From assembly GCA_040954595.2 (NCBI GenBank), contig CM082592.2, positions 12,310,376 to 12,374,375 on the forward strand: 64,000 nucleotides of DNA, written 5' to 3'. Every line of letters starts with the position of its first letter. Positions within the stretch are counted from its first letter, which is position 1. Below, piece by piece: positions 7,376 to 21,070 of the stretch. Under the pieces are notes generated by a model. It had not been told where the DNA came from and ran no database searches. It worked only from the letters and a program-made list of their open reading frames with translations. Both the position numbers and the translations under genes were made by a program. The stretch comes from Balanoglossus misakiensis (Eukaryota; Hemichordata).

Positions 7376-10300
7376 AGCAACTTCGACCGGATTCACCGCG
7401 CCGTTACGACCGGAAGTCGCCGCAACTTGGCCCGGATTCACCGCGCCGTTACCACCGGAAGTCGACGGCAACTTGGCCCAGATTCACCGCGCCGTTACGA
7501 CCGGAAGTCGCCTGCAACTTTGCCCAGATTCACCGCGCCGTTACGACAGGAAGTCGCCGGCAACTTGGCCTAGTTTCACCGCGCCGTTACCACCGGAAGT
7601 CGCCGGCAACTTGGCCCGGATTCAAAGGAAGTCGCCATCAACTTGGCCCAGATTCACCACGCCGTTACCACAGGAAATCGACGGCAACTTGGCCCAGATT
7701 CACCGCGCCGTTACGACAGGAAGTCGCCGGCAACTTGGCCCAGATTCACCGCGCCGTTACCACCGGAAGTCGCCGGCAACTTGGCCCATAATCACCGCGC
7801 CGTTACCACCGGAAGTCGCCGGCAACTTGGCCCAGATTCACCGCGCCGTTACCACAGGAAGTTGCCGGCAACTTGGCCCAGATTCACCGTGCCGTTACGA
7901 CCGGAAGTCGCCGGCAACTTGGCCCGGATTCACAGGAAGTCTCCGGCAACTTGGCCCAGATTCACCGCGCCGTTACGACAGGAAGTCGCCGGCAACTTGG
8001 CCCAGATTCACCACGCCGTTACGACCGGAAGTCGCCGCAACTTGGCCCGGATTCACAGGAAGTCGCCATCAACTTGGCCCAGATTCACCGCGCCGTTACC
8101 ACAGGAAGTCGCCGGCAACTTGGCCCAGATTCACCACGCCATTACGACCGGAAGTCGCCGGCAACTTGGCCCAGATTCACCGCGCCATTTTGACCGAAAG
8201 TCGCCAGCAACTTCGCCCGGATTCACCGCGCTGTTAAGACCGGAAGTCACCGCAACTTGGCCCGGATTCACCGCGCCGTTACCACCGGAAGTCGACGGCA
8301 ACTTGGCCCAGATTCACCGCGCCGTTACGACCGGAAGTCGCCGGCAACTTTGCCCAGATTCACCGCGCCGTTACGACAGGAAGTCGCCGGCAACTTGGCC
8401 TAGTTTCACCGCGCCGTTACCACCGGAAGTCGCCGGCAACTTGGCCCGGATTCACAGGAAGTCACCATCAACTTGGCCCAGATTCACCGCGCCGTTACCA
8501 CAGGAAGTCGCCGGCAACTTGGCCCAGATTCACCACGCCATTACGACCGGAAGTCGCCGGCAACTTTGCCCAGATTCACCGCGCCGTTACGACAGGAAGT
8601 CGCCGGCAACTTGGCCTAGTTTCACCGCGCCGATACCACCGGAAGTCGCCGGCAACTTGGCCCGGATTCACAGGAAGTCACCATCAACTTGGCCCAGATT
8701 CACTGCGCCGTTACCACAGGAAGTCGCCGGCAACTTGGCCCAGATTCACCACGCCATTACGACCGGAAGTCGCCGGCAACTTGGCCCAGATTCACCGCGC
8801 CGTTACGACAGGAAGTCGCCGGCAACTTGGCCTAGTTTCACCGCGCCGATACCACCGGAAGTCGCCGGCAACTTTGCCCGGATTCACAGGAAGTCACCAT
8901 CAACTTGGCCCAGATTCACCGCGCCGTTACAACAGGAAATCGCCGGCAACTTGGCCCAGATTCACGGCGCCGTTACGACCGGAAGTCGCCGCAAATTGGC
9001 CCGGATTCACAGGAAGTCGCCATCAACTTGGCCCAGATTCACCGCGCCGTTACCACAGGAAGTCGCCGGCAACATGGCCCAGATTCACCACGCCATTACG
9101 ACCGGAAGTCGCCGGCAACTTGGCCCAGATTCACCGCGCCGTTACGACAGGAAGTCGCCGGCAACTTGGCCTAGTTTCACCGCGCCGTTACCACAGGAAG
9201 TCGCCGGCAACTTGGCCCAGATTCACCACGCCATTACGACCGGAAGTCGCCGGCAACTTGGCCCAGATTCACCGCGGCGTTACGACAGGAAGTCGCCGGC
9301 AACTTGGCCTAGTTTCACCGCGCCGATACCACCGGAAGTCGCCGGCAACTTGGCCCGGATTCACAGGAAGTCACCATCAACTTGGCCCAGATTCACCGCG
9401 CCGTTACCACAGGAAATCGCCGGCAACTTGGCCCAGATTCACCGCGCCGTTACGACCGGAAGTCGCCGCAACTTGGCCCAGATTCACCGCGCCGTTACCA
9501 CCGGAAGTCGCCAGCAACTTGGCCGAGATTCACCGCGCCGTTACGACAGGAAGTCGCCGGCAACTTGGCCCAGATTCACCGCGCCGTTACCACCGGAAGT
9601 CGCCGGCAACTTGGCCCGGATTCACAGGAAGTCGCCATCAACTTGGCCCAGATTCACCGCGCCGTTACGACAGGAAGTCGCCGGCAACTTGGCCCAGATT
9701 CACCACGCCGTTACGACCGGAAGTCGCCGCAACTTGGCCCGGATTCACAGGAAGTCGCCATCAACTTGGCCCAGATTCACCGCGCCGTTACCACAGGAAG
9801 TCGCCGGCAACTTGGCCCAGATTCACCACGCCATTACGACCGGAAGTCGCCGGCAACTTGGCCCAGATTCACCGCGCCGTTATGACCGAAAGTAGCCAGC
9901 AACTTCGCCCGGATTCACCGCGCCGTTACCACAGGAAATCGCCGGCAACTTGGCCCAGATTCACCGCGCCGTTACGACAGGAAGTCGCCGCAAACTTGGC
10001 CCAGATTCACCGCGCCGTTACCATCGGAAGTCGCCAGCAACTTGGCCGAGATTCACCGCGCCGTTACGACAGGAAGTCACCGGCAACTTGGCCCAGATTC
10101 ACCGCGCCGTTACCACCGGAAGTCGCCGGCAACTTGGCCCGGATTCACAGGAAGTCGCCATCAACTTGGCCCAGATTCACCGCGCCGTTACCACAGGAAA
10201 TCGCCGGCAACTTGGCCCAGATTCACCGCACCGTTACGACCGGAAGTCGCCGCAACTTGGCCCGGATTCACAGGAAGTCGCCATCAACTTGGCCCAGATT

Positions 10301-10994
10301 CACCGCGCCGTTACCACAGGAAGTCGCCGGCAACTTGGCCCAGATTCACCACGCCATTACGACCGGAAGTCGCCGGCAACTTGGCCCAGATACACCGCGG
10401 CGTTACAACAGGAAGTCGCCGGCAACTTGGCCTAGTTTCACCGCGCCGATACCACCGGAAGTCGCCGGCAACTTGGCCCGGATTCACAGGAAGTCACCAT
10501 CAACTTGGCCCAGATTCACCGCGCCGTTACCACAGGAAATCGCCGGCAACTTGGCCCAGATTCACCGCGCCGTTACGACCGGAAGTCGCCGCAACTTGGC
10601 CCGGATTCACAGGAAGTCGCCATCAACTTGGCCCAGATTCACCGCGCCCTTACCACAGGAAGTCGCCGGCAACTTGGCCCAGATTCACCACGCCATTACG
10701 ACCGGAAGTCGCCATCAACTTGGCCCAGATTCACCGCGCCGTTACCACAGGAAGTCGCCGGCAACTTGGCCCAGATTCACCACGCCATTACGACCGGAAG
10801 TCGCCGGCAACTTGGCCCAGATTCACCGCGCCGTTATGACCGAAAGACGCCAGCAACTTCGCCCGGATTCACCGCGCCGTTACGACCGGAAGTCGCCGCA
10901 ACTTGGCCCGGATTCACCGCGCCGTTACCACCGGAAGTCGACGGCAACTTGGCCCGGATTTACAGGAAGTCGCCATCAACTTGGCCCAGATTCA

Positions 10995-12715
10995 CCGCGC
11001 CGTTACGACAGGAAGTCGCCGGCAACTTGGCCCAGATTCACCACGCCGTTACGACCGGAAGTCGCCGCAACTTGGCCCGGATTCACAGGAAGTCGCCATC
11101 AACTTGGCCCAGATTCACCGCGCCGTTACCACAGGAAATCGCCGGCAACTTGGCCCAGATTCACCGCGCCGTTACGACCGGAAGTCGCCGCAACTTGGCC
11201 CGGATTCACAGGAAGTCGCCATCAACTTGGCCCAGATTCACCGCGCCGTTACGACAGGAAGTCGCCGGCAACTTGGCCCAGATTCACCACGCCGTTACGA
11301 CCGGAAGTCGCCGCAACTTGGCCCGGATTCACAGGAAGTCGCCATCAACTTGGCCCAGATTCACCGCGCCGTTACCACAGGAAATCGCCGGCAACTTGGC
11401 CCAGATTCACCGCGCCGTTATGACCGAAAGTCGCCAGCAACTTCGTCCGGATTCACCGCGCCGTTACGACTGGAAGTCGCCGCAACTTCGCCCGGATTCA
11501 CCGCGCCGTTACGACAGGAAGTCGCCGGCAACTTGGCCCAGATTCACCACGCCATTACGACCGGAAGTCGCCGGCAACTTTGCCCAGATTCACGAGCGCC
11601 GTTACGACAGGAAGTCGCCGGCAACTTGGCCCAGATTCACCGCGCCGTTACCACCGGAAGTCGCTGGCAACTTGGCCCGGATTCACAGGAAGTCGCCATC
11701 AACTTGGCCCAGATTCAGCGCGCCGTTACCACAGGAAATCGCCGGCAACTTGGCCCAGATTCACCGCGCCGTTATGACAGGAAGTCGCCGCCAACTTGGC
11801 CCAGATTCACCACGCCATTACGACCGGAAGTCGCCGGCAACTTGGCCCAGATTCACCGCGCCGTTATGACCGAAAGACGCCAGCAACTTCGCCCGGATTC
11901 ACCGCGCCGTTACGACAGGAAGTCGCCGGCAACTTGGCCCAGATTCACCACGCCGTTACGACCGGAAGTCGCCGCAACTTGGCCCGGATTCACAGGAAGT
12001 CGCCATCAACTTGGCCCAGATTCACCGCGCCGTTACCACAGGAAATCGCCGGCAACTTGGCCCAGATTCACCGCGCCGTTACGACCGGAAGTCGCCGCAA
12101 CTTAGCCCGGATTCACAGGAAGTCGCCATCAACTTGGCCCAGATTCACCGCGCCGTTACGACAGGAAGTCGCCGGCAACTTGGCCCAGATTCACCACGCC
12201 GTTACGACCGGAAGTCGCCGCAACTTGGCCCGGATTCACAGGAAGTCGCCATCAACTTGGCCCAGATTCACCGCGCCGTTACCACAGGAAATCGCCGGCA
12301 ACTTGGCCCAGATTCACCGCGCCGTTATGACCGAAAGTCGCCAGCAACTTCGCCCGGATTCACCGCGCCGTTACGACTGGAAGTCGCCGCAACTTCGCCC
12401 GGATTCACCGCGCCGTTACGACAGGAAGTCGCCGGCAACTTGGCCCAGATTCACCACGCCATTACGACCGGAAGTCGCCGGCAACTTTGCCCAGATTCAC
12501 GAGCGCCGTTACGACAGGAAGTCGCCGGCAACTTGGCCCAGATTCACCGCGCCGTTACCACCGGAAGTCGCTGGCAACTTGGCCCGGATTCACAGGAAGT
12601 CGCCATCAACTTGGCCCAGATTCAGCGCGCCGTTACCACAGGAAATCGCCGGCAACTTGGCCCAGATTCACCGCGCCGTTATGACAGGAAGTCGCCGCCA
12701 ACTTGGCCCAGATTC
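10995..12715 (+). repeat. Higher-order repeat, 907-bp period
   Basis: The block 10995-11808 recurs at 11902-12715 (offset 907). It includes the rare private variant CACGAGCGCCGTTACG at 11591 and 12498. Copies diverge only near the ends. The shared private variant shows a recent tandem duplication of about 20 units; exact edges are approximate. Confidence 0.85.
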
Positions 12716-14891
12716 ACCGCGCCGTTACCACCGGAAGTCGCCGGCAACTTGGCCTAGTTTCACCGCGCCGATACCACCGGAAGTCGCCGGCAACTTGGCC
12801 CGGATTCAAAGGAAGTCGCCATCAACTTGGCCAAGATTCACCGCGCCGTTACCACAGGAAATAGCCGGCAACTTGGCCCAGATTCACCGCGCCGTTACGA
12901 CAGGAAGTCGCCGGCAACTTGGCCCAGATTCACCGCGCCGTTACCACAGGAAATCGCCGGCAACTTGGCCCAGATTCACCGCGCCGTTACGACAGGAAGT
13001 CGCCGGCAACTTGGCCCAGATTCACCGTGCCGTTACGACAGGAAGTCGCCGGCAACTTGGCCCAGATTCACCCCGCCGTTACCACCGGAAGTCGCCGGCA
13101 ACTTGGCCCGGATTCACAGGAAGTCGCCATCAACTTGGCCCAGATTCACCGCGCCGTTACCACAGGAAGTCGCCATCAACTTGGCCAAGATTCACAGGAA
13201 GTCGCCATCAACTTGGCCCAGATTCACCGCGCCGTTAACACAGGAAGTCGCCGGCAACTTGGCCAAGATTCACAGGAAGTCGCCATCAACTTGGCCCAGA
13301 TTCACCCCGCCGTTACCACCGGAAGTCGCCATCAACTTGGCCAAGATTCACAGGAAGTCGCCATCAACTTGGCCCAGATTCACCGCGCCGTTACCACAGG
13401 AAGTCGCCGGCAACTTGGTCCAGATTCACCACGCCATTACGACCGGAAGTCACCGGCAAGTTGGCCCAGATTCACCGTGCCGTTACGACAGGAAGTCGCC
13501 GGCAACTTGGCCCAGATTCACCCCGCCGTTACCACCGGAAGTCGCCGGCAACTTGGCCCGGATTCACAGGAAGTAACCATCAACTTGGCCCAGATTCACC
13601 GCGCCGTTACCACAGGAAATCGCCGGCAACTTGGCCCAGATTCACCGCGCCGTTACGACCGGAAGTCGCCGCAACTTGGCCCGGATTCACAGGAAGTCGC
13701 CATCAACTTGGCCCAGATTCACCGCGCCGTTACCACAGGAAGTCGCCGGCAACTTGGCCCAGATTCACCACGCCATTACGACCGGAAGTCGCCGGCAACT
13801 TGGCCCAGATTCGCCGCGCCGTTATGACCGAAAGTCGCCGGCAACTTCGCCCGGATTCACCGCGCCGTTACGACCGGAAGTCGCCGCAACTTGGCCCGGA
13901 TTCACCGCGCCGTTACCACCGGAAGTCGACGGCAACTTGGCCCAGATTCACCGCGCCGTTACGACCGGAAGTCGCCGGCAACTTTGCCCAGATTCACCGC
14001 GCCGTTACGACAGGAAGTCGCCGGCAACTTGGCCTAGTTTCACCGCGCCGTTACCACCGGAAGTCGCCGGCAACTTGGCCCGGATTCAAAGGAAGTCGCC
14101 CTCAACTTGGCCCAGATTCACCGCGCCGTTACCACAGGAAATCGCCGGCAACTTGGCCCAGATTCACCGCGCCGTTACGACAGGAAGTCGCCGGCAACTT
14201 GGCCCAGATTCACCGCGCCGTTATGACAGGAAGTCGCCGGCAACTTGGCCCATAATCACCGCGCCGTTACCACCGGAAGTCGCCGGCAACTTGGCCCAGA
14301 TTCACCGCGCCGTTACGACAGGAAGTCGCCGGCAACTTGGCCCAGATTCACCGTGCCGTTACGACCGGAAGTCGCCGCAACTTGGCCCGGATTAACAGGA
14401 AGTCTCCGGCAACTTGGCCCAGATTCACCGCGCCGTTACCACAGGAAGTCGCCGGCAACTTGGCCCAGATTCACCACGCCATTACGACCGGAAGTCGCCG
14501 GCAACTTGGCCCAGATTCACTGCGCCGTTATGACCGAAAGTCGCCAGAAACTTGGCCCAGATTCGCCGCGCCGTTATGACCGAAAGTCGCCGGCAACTTC
14601 GCCCGGATTCACCGCGCCGTTACCACAGGAAGTCGCCGGCAACTTGGCCCAGATTCACCATGCCTTTACGACCGGAAGTCGCCGGCAACTTGGCCCAGAT
14701 TCACCGCGCCGTTATGGCCGAAAGTCGCCAGAAACTTCGCCCGGATTCACCGCGCCGTTACGACCGGAAGTCGCCACAACTTGGCCCAGATTCACCGCGC
14801 CGTTACGACCGGAAGTCGCCGGCAACTTTGCCCAGATTCACCGTGCCGTTACGACAGGAAGTCGCCGGCAACTTCGCCCGGATTCACCGCG

Positions 14892-14948
14892 CCTAACCCT
14901 AACCCTAACCCTAACCCTAACCCCAACCCTAACCCTAACCCTAACCCC
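14892..14948 (-). repeat. Embedded telomeric block 1
   Basis: 57 bp of CCCTAA repeats on the plus strand, with one CCCCAA in the middle. It replaces about ten bases (CCGTTACCAC) of a satellite unit: left flank GGATTCACCGCG, right flank AGGAAATCGC. Confidence 0.97.
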
Positions 14949-15750
14949 AGGAAATCGCCGGAAACTTGGCCCAGATTCACCGCGCCGTTACGACAGGAAG
15001 TCGCCGGCAACTTGGCCCAGATTCACCGCGCCGTTACGACAGGAAGTCGCTGGCAACTTGGCCCATAATCACCGCGCCGTTACCACCGGAAGTCGCCGGC
15101 AACTTGGCCCATAATCACCGCGCCGTTACCACCGGAAGTCGCCGGCAACTTGGCCCAGATTCACCGCGCCGTTACGACAGGAAGTCGCCGGCAACTTGGC
15201 CCAGATTCACCGTGCCGTTACGACCGGAAGTCGCCGCAACTTGGCCCGGATTAACAGGAAGTCTCCGGCAACTTGGCCCAGATTCACCGCGCCGTTACCA
15301 CAGGAAGTCGCCGGCAACTTGGCCCAGATTCACCACGCCATTACGACCGGAAGTCGCCGGCAACTTGGCCCAGATTCACTGCGCCGTTATGACCGAAAGT
15401 CGCCAGAAACTTGGCCCAGATTCGCCGCGCCGTTATGACCGAAAGTCGCCGGCAACTTCGCCCGGATTCACCGCGCCGTTACCACAGGAAGTCGCCGGCA
15501 ACTTGGCCCAGATTCACCATGCCTTTACGACCGGAAGTCGCCGGCAACTTGGCCCAGATTCACCGCGCCGTTATGGCCGAAAGTCGCCAGAAACTTCGCC
15601 CGGATTCACCGCGCCGTTACGACCGGAAGTCGCCACAACTTGGCCCAGATTCACCGCGCCGTTACGACCGGAAGTCGCCGGCAACTTTGCCCAGATTCAC
15701 CGTGCCGTTACGACAGGAAGTCGCCGGCAACTTCGCCCGGATTCACCGCG

Positions 15751-15807
15751 CCTAACCCTAACCCTAACCCTAACCCTAACCCCAACCCTAACCCTAACCC
15801 TAACCCC
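15751..15807 (-). repeat. Embedded telomeric block 2
   Basis: 57 bp, identical to block 1 including the central CCCCAA and both flanks; it is its 859-bp tandem copy. Confidence 0.97.
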
Positions 15808-16334
15808 AGGAAATCGCCGGAAACTTGGCCCAGATTCACCGCGCCGTTACGACAGGAAGTCGCCGGCAACTTGGCCCAGATTCACCGCGCCGTTACGACA
15901 GGAAGTCGCTGGCAACTTGGCCCATAATCACCGCGCCGTTACCACCGGAAGTCGCCGGCAACTTGGCCCATAATCACCGCGCCGTTACCACCGGAAGTCG
16001 CCGGCAACTTGGCCCAGATTCACCGCGCCGTTACCACAGGAAGTTGCCGGCAACTTGGCCCAGATTCACCGTGCCGTTACGACCGGAAGTCGCCGCAACT
16101 TGGCCCGGATTAACAGGAAGTCTCCGGCAACTTGGCCCAGATTCACCGCGCCGTTACCACAGGAAGTCGCCGGCAACTTGGCCCAGATTCACCACGCCAT
16201 TACGACCGGAAGTCGCCGGCAACTTGGCCCAGATTCACTGCGCCGTTATGACCGAAAGTCGCCAGAAACTTGGCCCAGATTCGCCGCGCCGTTATGACCG
16301 AAAGTCGCCGGCAACTTCGCCCGGATTCACCGCG

Positions 16335-16392
16335 CCTAACCCTAACCCTAACCCTAACCCTAACCCCAACCCTAACCCTAACCCTAACCCTA
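16335..16392 (-). repeat. Embedded telomeric block 3
   Basis: 58 bp with the central CCCCAA. Its right edge is CCCTAGGAAATCG instead of CCCCAGGAAATCG, a variant shared only with block 5. Confidence 0.97.
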
Positions 16393-17577
16393 GGAAATCG
16401 CCGGAAACTTGGCCCAGATTCACCGCGCCGCTACCACAGGAAGTTGCCGGCAACTTGGCCCAGATTCACCGCGCCGTTACGACAGGAAGTCGCTGGCAAC
16501 TTGGCCCATAATCACCGCGCCGTTACCACCGGAAGTCGCCGGCAACTTGGCCCAGATTCACCGCGCCGTTACCACAGGAAGTTGCCGGCAACTTGGCCCA
16601 GATTCACCGTGCCGTTACGACCGGAAGTCGCCGCAACTTGGCCCGGATTAACAGGAAGTCTCCGGCAACTTGGCCCAGATTCACCGCGCCGTTACCACAG
16701 GAAGTCGCCGGCAACTTGGCCCAGATTCACCATGCCTTTACGACCGGAAGTCGCCGGCAACTTGGCCCAGATTCACCGCGCCGTTATGGCCGAAAGTCGC
16801 CAGAAACTTCGCCCGGATTCACCGCGCCGTTACGACCGGAAGTCGCCACAACTTGGCCCAGATTCACCGCGCCGTTACGACCGGAAGTCGCCGGCAACTT
16901 TGCCCAGATTCACCGCGCCGTTACGACAGGAAGTCGCCGGCAACTTGGCCTAGTTTCACCGCGCCGTTACCACAGGAAGTTGCCGGCAACTTGGCCCAGA
17001 TTCACCGTGCCGTTACGACCGGAAGTCGCCGCAACTTGGCCCGGATTAACAGGAAGTCTCCGGCAACTTGGCCCAGATTCACCGCGCCGTTACCACAGGA
17101 AGTCGCCGGCAACTTGGCCCAGATTCACCACGCCTTTACGACCGGAAGTCGCCGGCAACTTGGCCCAGATTCACCGCGCCGTTATGGCCGAAAGTCGCCA
17201 GAAACTTCGCCCGGATTCACCGCGCCGTTACGACCGGAAGTCGCCGCAACTTGGCCCGGATTCACCGCGCCGTTACCACCGGAAGTCGACGGCAACTTGG
17301 CCCAGATTCACCGCGCTGTTACGACCGGAAGTCGCCGGCAACTTTGCCCAGATTCACCGCGCCGTTACGACAGGAAGTCGCCGGCAACTTGGCCTAGTTT
17401 CACCGCGCCGATACCACCGGAAGGCGCCGGCAACTTGGCCCGGATTCACAGGAAGTCACCATCAACTTGGCCCAGATTCACCGCGCCGTTACCACAGGAA
17501 ATCGCCGGCAACTTGGCCCAGATTCACCGCGCCGTTACGACAGGAAGTCGCCGGCAACTTCGCCCGGATTCACCGCG

Positions 17578-17634
17578 CCTAACCCTAACCCTAACCCTAA
17601 CCCTAACCCCAACCCTAACCCTAACCCTAACCCC
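17578..17634 (-). repeat. Embedded telomeric block 4
   Basis: 57 bp, internally the same as blocks 1 and 2, but preceded by a different satellite context (TTACGACAGGAAGTCGCCGG). Confidence 0.97.
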
Positions 17635-18161
17635 AGGAAATCGCCGGAAACTTGGCCCAGATTCACCGCGCCGTTACGACAGGAAGTCGCCGGCAACTTG
17701 GCCCAGATTCACCGCGCCGTTACGACAGGAAGTCGCTGGCAACTTGGCCCATAATCACCGCGCCGTTACCACCGGAAGTCGCCGGCAACTTGGCCCATAA
17801 TCACCGCGCCGTTACCACCGGAAGTCGCCGGCAACTTGGCCCAGATTCACCGCGCCGTTACCACAGGAAGTTGCCGGCAACTTGGCCCAGATTCACCGTG
17901 CCGTTACGACCGGAAGTCGCCGCAACTTGGCCCGGATTAACAGGAAGTCTCCGGCAACTTGGCCCAGATTCACCGCGCCGTTACCACAGGAAGTCGCCGG
18001 CAACTTGGCCCAGATTCACCACGCCATTACGACCGGAAGTCGCCGGCAACTTGGCCCAGATTCACTGCGCCGTTATGACCGAAAGTCGCCAGAAACTTGG
18101 CCCAGATTCGCCGCGCCGTTATGACCGAAAGTCGCCGGCAACTTCGCCCGGATTCACCGCG

Positions 18162-18225
18162 CCTAACCCTAACCCTAACCCTAACCCTAACCCTAACCCC
18201 AACCCTAACCCTAACCCTAACCCTA
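18162..18225 (-). repeat. Embedded telomeric block 5
   Basis: 64 bp with central CCCCAA and the CCCTAGG right edge; it is the 1.83-kb copy of block 3 with one more hexamer. Confidence 0.97.
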
Positions 18226-19718
18226 GGAAATCGCCGGAAACTTGGCCCAGATTCACCGCGCCGCTACCACAGGAAGTTGCCGGCAACTTGGCCCAGATTC
18301 ACCGCGCCGTTACGACAGGAAGTCGCTGGCAACTTGGCCCATAATCACCGCGCCGTTACCACCGGAAGTCGCCGGCAACTTGGCCCAGATTCACCGCGCC
18401 GTTACCACAGGAAGTTGCCGGCAACTTGGCCCAGATTCACCGTGCCGTTACGACCGGAAGTCGCCGCAACTTGGCCCGGATTAACAGGAAGTCTCCGGCA
18501 ACTTGGCCCAGATTCACCGCGCCGTTACCACAGGAAGTCGCCGGCAACTTGGCCCAGATTCACCATGCCTTTACGACCGGAAGTCGCCGGCAACTTGGCC
18601 CAGATTCACCGCGCCGTTATGGCCGAAAGTCGCCAGAAACTTCGCCCGGATTCACCGCGCCGTTACGACCGGAAGTCGCCACAACTTGGCCCAGATTCAC
18701 CGCGCCGTTACGACCGGAAGTCGCCGGCAACTTTGCCCAGATTCACCGCGCCGTTACGACAGGAAGTCGCCGGCAACTTGGCCTAGTTTCACCGCGCCGT
18801 TACCACAGGAAGTTGCCGGCAACTTGGCCCAGATTCACCGTGCCGTTACGACCGGAAGTCGCCGCAACTTGGCCCGGATTAACAGGAAGTCTCCGGCAAC
18901 TTGGCCCAGATTCACCGCGCCGTTACCACAGGAAGTCGCCGGCAACTTGGCCCAGATTCACCACGCCTTTACGACCGGAAGTCGCCGGCAACTTGGCCCA
19001 GATTCACCGCGCCGTTATGGCCGAAAGTCGCCAGAAACTTCGCCCGGATTCACCGCGCCGTTACGACCGGAAGTCGCCGCAACTTGGCCCGGATTCACCG
19101 CGCCGTTACCACCGGAAGTCGACGGCAACTTGGCCCAGATTCACCGCGCTGTTACGACCGGAAGTCGCCGGCAACTTTGCCCAGATTCACCGCGCCGTTA
19201 CGACAGGAAGTCGCCGGCAACTTGGCCTAGTTTCACCGCGCCGATACCACCGGAAGGCGCCGGCAACTTGGCCCGGATTCACAGGAAGTCACCATCAACT
19301 TGGCCCAGATTCACCGCGCCGTTACCACAGGAAATCGCCGGCAACTTGGCCCAGATTCACCGCGCCGTTACGACAGGAAGTCGCCGGCAACTTGGCCCAG
19401 ATTCACCGCGCCGTTACCACCGTAAGTCGCCGGCAACTTGGCCCGGATTCACAGGAAGTCGCCATCAACTTGGCCCAGATTCACCGCGCCGTTACGACAG
19501 GAAGTCGCCGGCAACTTGGCCCCGATTCACCACGCCGTTACCACAGGAAGTCGCAGGCAACTTGGCCCAGATTCACCACGCCATTACGACCGGAAGTCGC
19601 CGGCAACTTGGCCCAGATTCACCGCGCCGTTATGACCGAAAGTCGCCAGAAACTTGGCCCAGATTCGCCGCGCCGTTATGACCGAAAGTCGCCGGCAACT
19701 TCGCCCGGATTCACCGCG

Positions 19719-19763
19719 CCTAACCCTAACCCTAACCCTAACCCTAACCCAAACCCTAACCCC
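19719..19763 (-). repeat. Embedded telomeric block 6
   Basis: 45 bp; the only block with CCCAAACCC. It is followed by AGGAAATCGCTGG, the right flank used by all later blocks. Confidence 0.97.
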
Positions 19764-21013
19764 AGGAAATCGCTGGCAACTTGGCCCAGATTCACCGCGC
19801 CGTTACGACAGGAAGTCGCTGGCAACTTGGCCCATAATCACCGCGCCGTTACCACCGGAAGTCGCTGGCAACTTGGCCCAGATTCACCGCGCCGCTACCA
19901 CAGGAAGTTGCCGGCAACTTGGCCCAGATTCACCGTGCCGTTACGACCGGAAGTCGCCGCAACTTGGCCCGGATTAACAGGAAGTCTCCGGCAACTTGGC
20001 CCAGATTCACCGCGCCGTTACCACAGGAAGTCGCCGGCAACTTGGCCCAGATTCACCACGCCTTTACGACCGGAAGTCGCCGGCAACTTGGCCCAGATTC
20101 ACCGCGCCGTTATGACCGAAAGTCGCCAGAAACTTCGCCCGGATTCACCGCGCCGTTACGACCGGAAGTCGCCGCAACTTGGCCCGGATTCACCGCGCCG
20201 TTACCACCGGAAGTCGACGGCAACTTGGCCCAGATTCACCGCGCCGTTACGACCGGAAGTCGCCGGCAACTTTGCCCAGATTCACCGCGCCGTTACGACA
20301 GGAAGTCGCCGGCAACTTGGCCTAGTTTCACCGCGCCGTTACCACAGGAAGTTGCCGGCAACTTGGCCCAGATTCACCGTGCCGTTACGACCGGAAGTCG
20401 CCGCAACTTGGCCCGGATTAACAGGAAGTCTCCGGCAACTTGGCCCAGATTCACCGCGCCGTTACCACAGGAAGTCGCCGGCAACTTGGCCCGGATTCAC
20501 AGGAAGTCACCATCAACTTGGCCCAGATTCACCGCGCCGTTACCACAGGAAATCGCCGGCAACTTGGCCCAGATTCACCGCACCGTTACGACAGGAAGTC
20601 GCCGGCAACTTGGCCCAGATTCACCGCGCCGTTACCACCGGAAGTCGCCGGCAACTTGGCCCGGATTCACAGGAAGTCGCCATCAACTTGGCCCAGATTC
20701 ACCGCGCCGTTACGACAGGAAGTCGCCGGCAACTTGGCCCAGATTCACCACGCCGTTACGACCGGAAGTCGCCGCAACTTGGCCCGGATTCACAGGAAGT
20801 CGCCATCAACTTGGCCCAGATTCACCGCGCCGTTACCACAGGAAGTCGCCGGCAACTTGGCCCAGATTCACCACGCCATTACGACCGGAAGTCGCCGGCA
20901 ACTTGGCCCAGATTCACCGCGCCGTTATGACCGAAAGTCGCCAGAAACTTGGCCCAGATTCGCCGCGCCGTTATGACCGAAAGTCGCCGGCAACTTCGCC
21001 CGGATTCACCGCG

Positions 21014-21070
21014 CCTAACCCTAACCCTAACCCTAACCCTAACCCTAACCCTAACCCTAACCCTAACCCC
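21014..21070 (-). repeat. Embedded telomeric block 7
   Basis: 57 bp of perfect CCCTAA; first of the later group without the internal CCCCAA variant. Confidence 0.97.

Larger units (their letters stand above)
14249..16334 (+). repeat. Higher-order repeat, 859-bp period with telomeric block
   Basis: Two full copies (14249-15107, 15108-15966) and a partial third (15967-16334) lie at an offset of 859. Each begins near CCCATAATCACCGCGCC. The two full copies include a CCCTAA block. The third copy differs at ACCACAGGAAGTTGCC and passes into a CCCTAA block earlier than the first two, so a second rearrangement followed the duplication. Confidence 0.9.
16055..19395 (+). repeat. Higher-order repeat, about 1.83-kb period
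   Basis: The sequence from 16055 recurs from 17882 at offset 1827, becoming 1833 after the telomeric block because that block has one more CCCTAA copy (16335-16392 versus 18162-18225). Similarity ends near 19395, where the first copy enters another telomeric block and the second continues as satellite. Confidence 0.87.
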
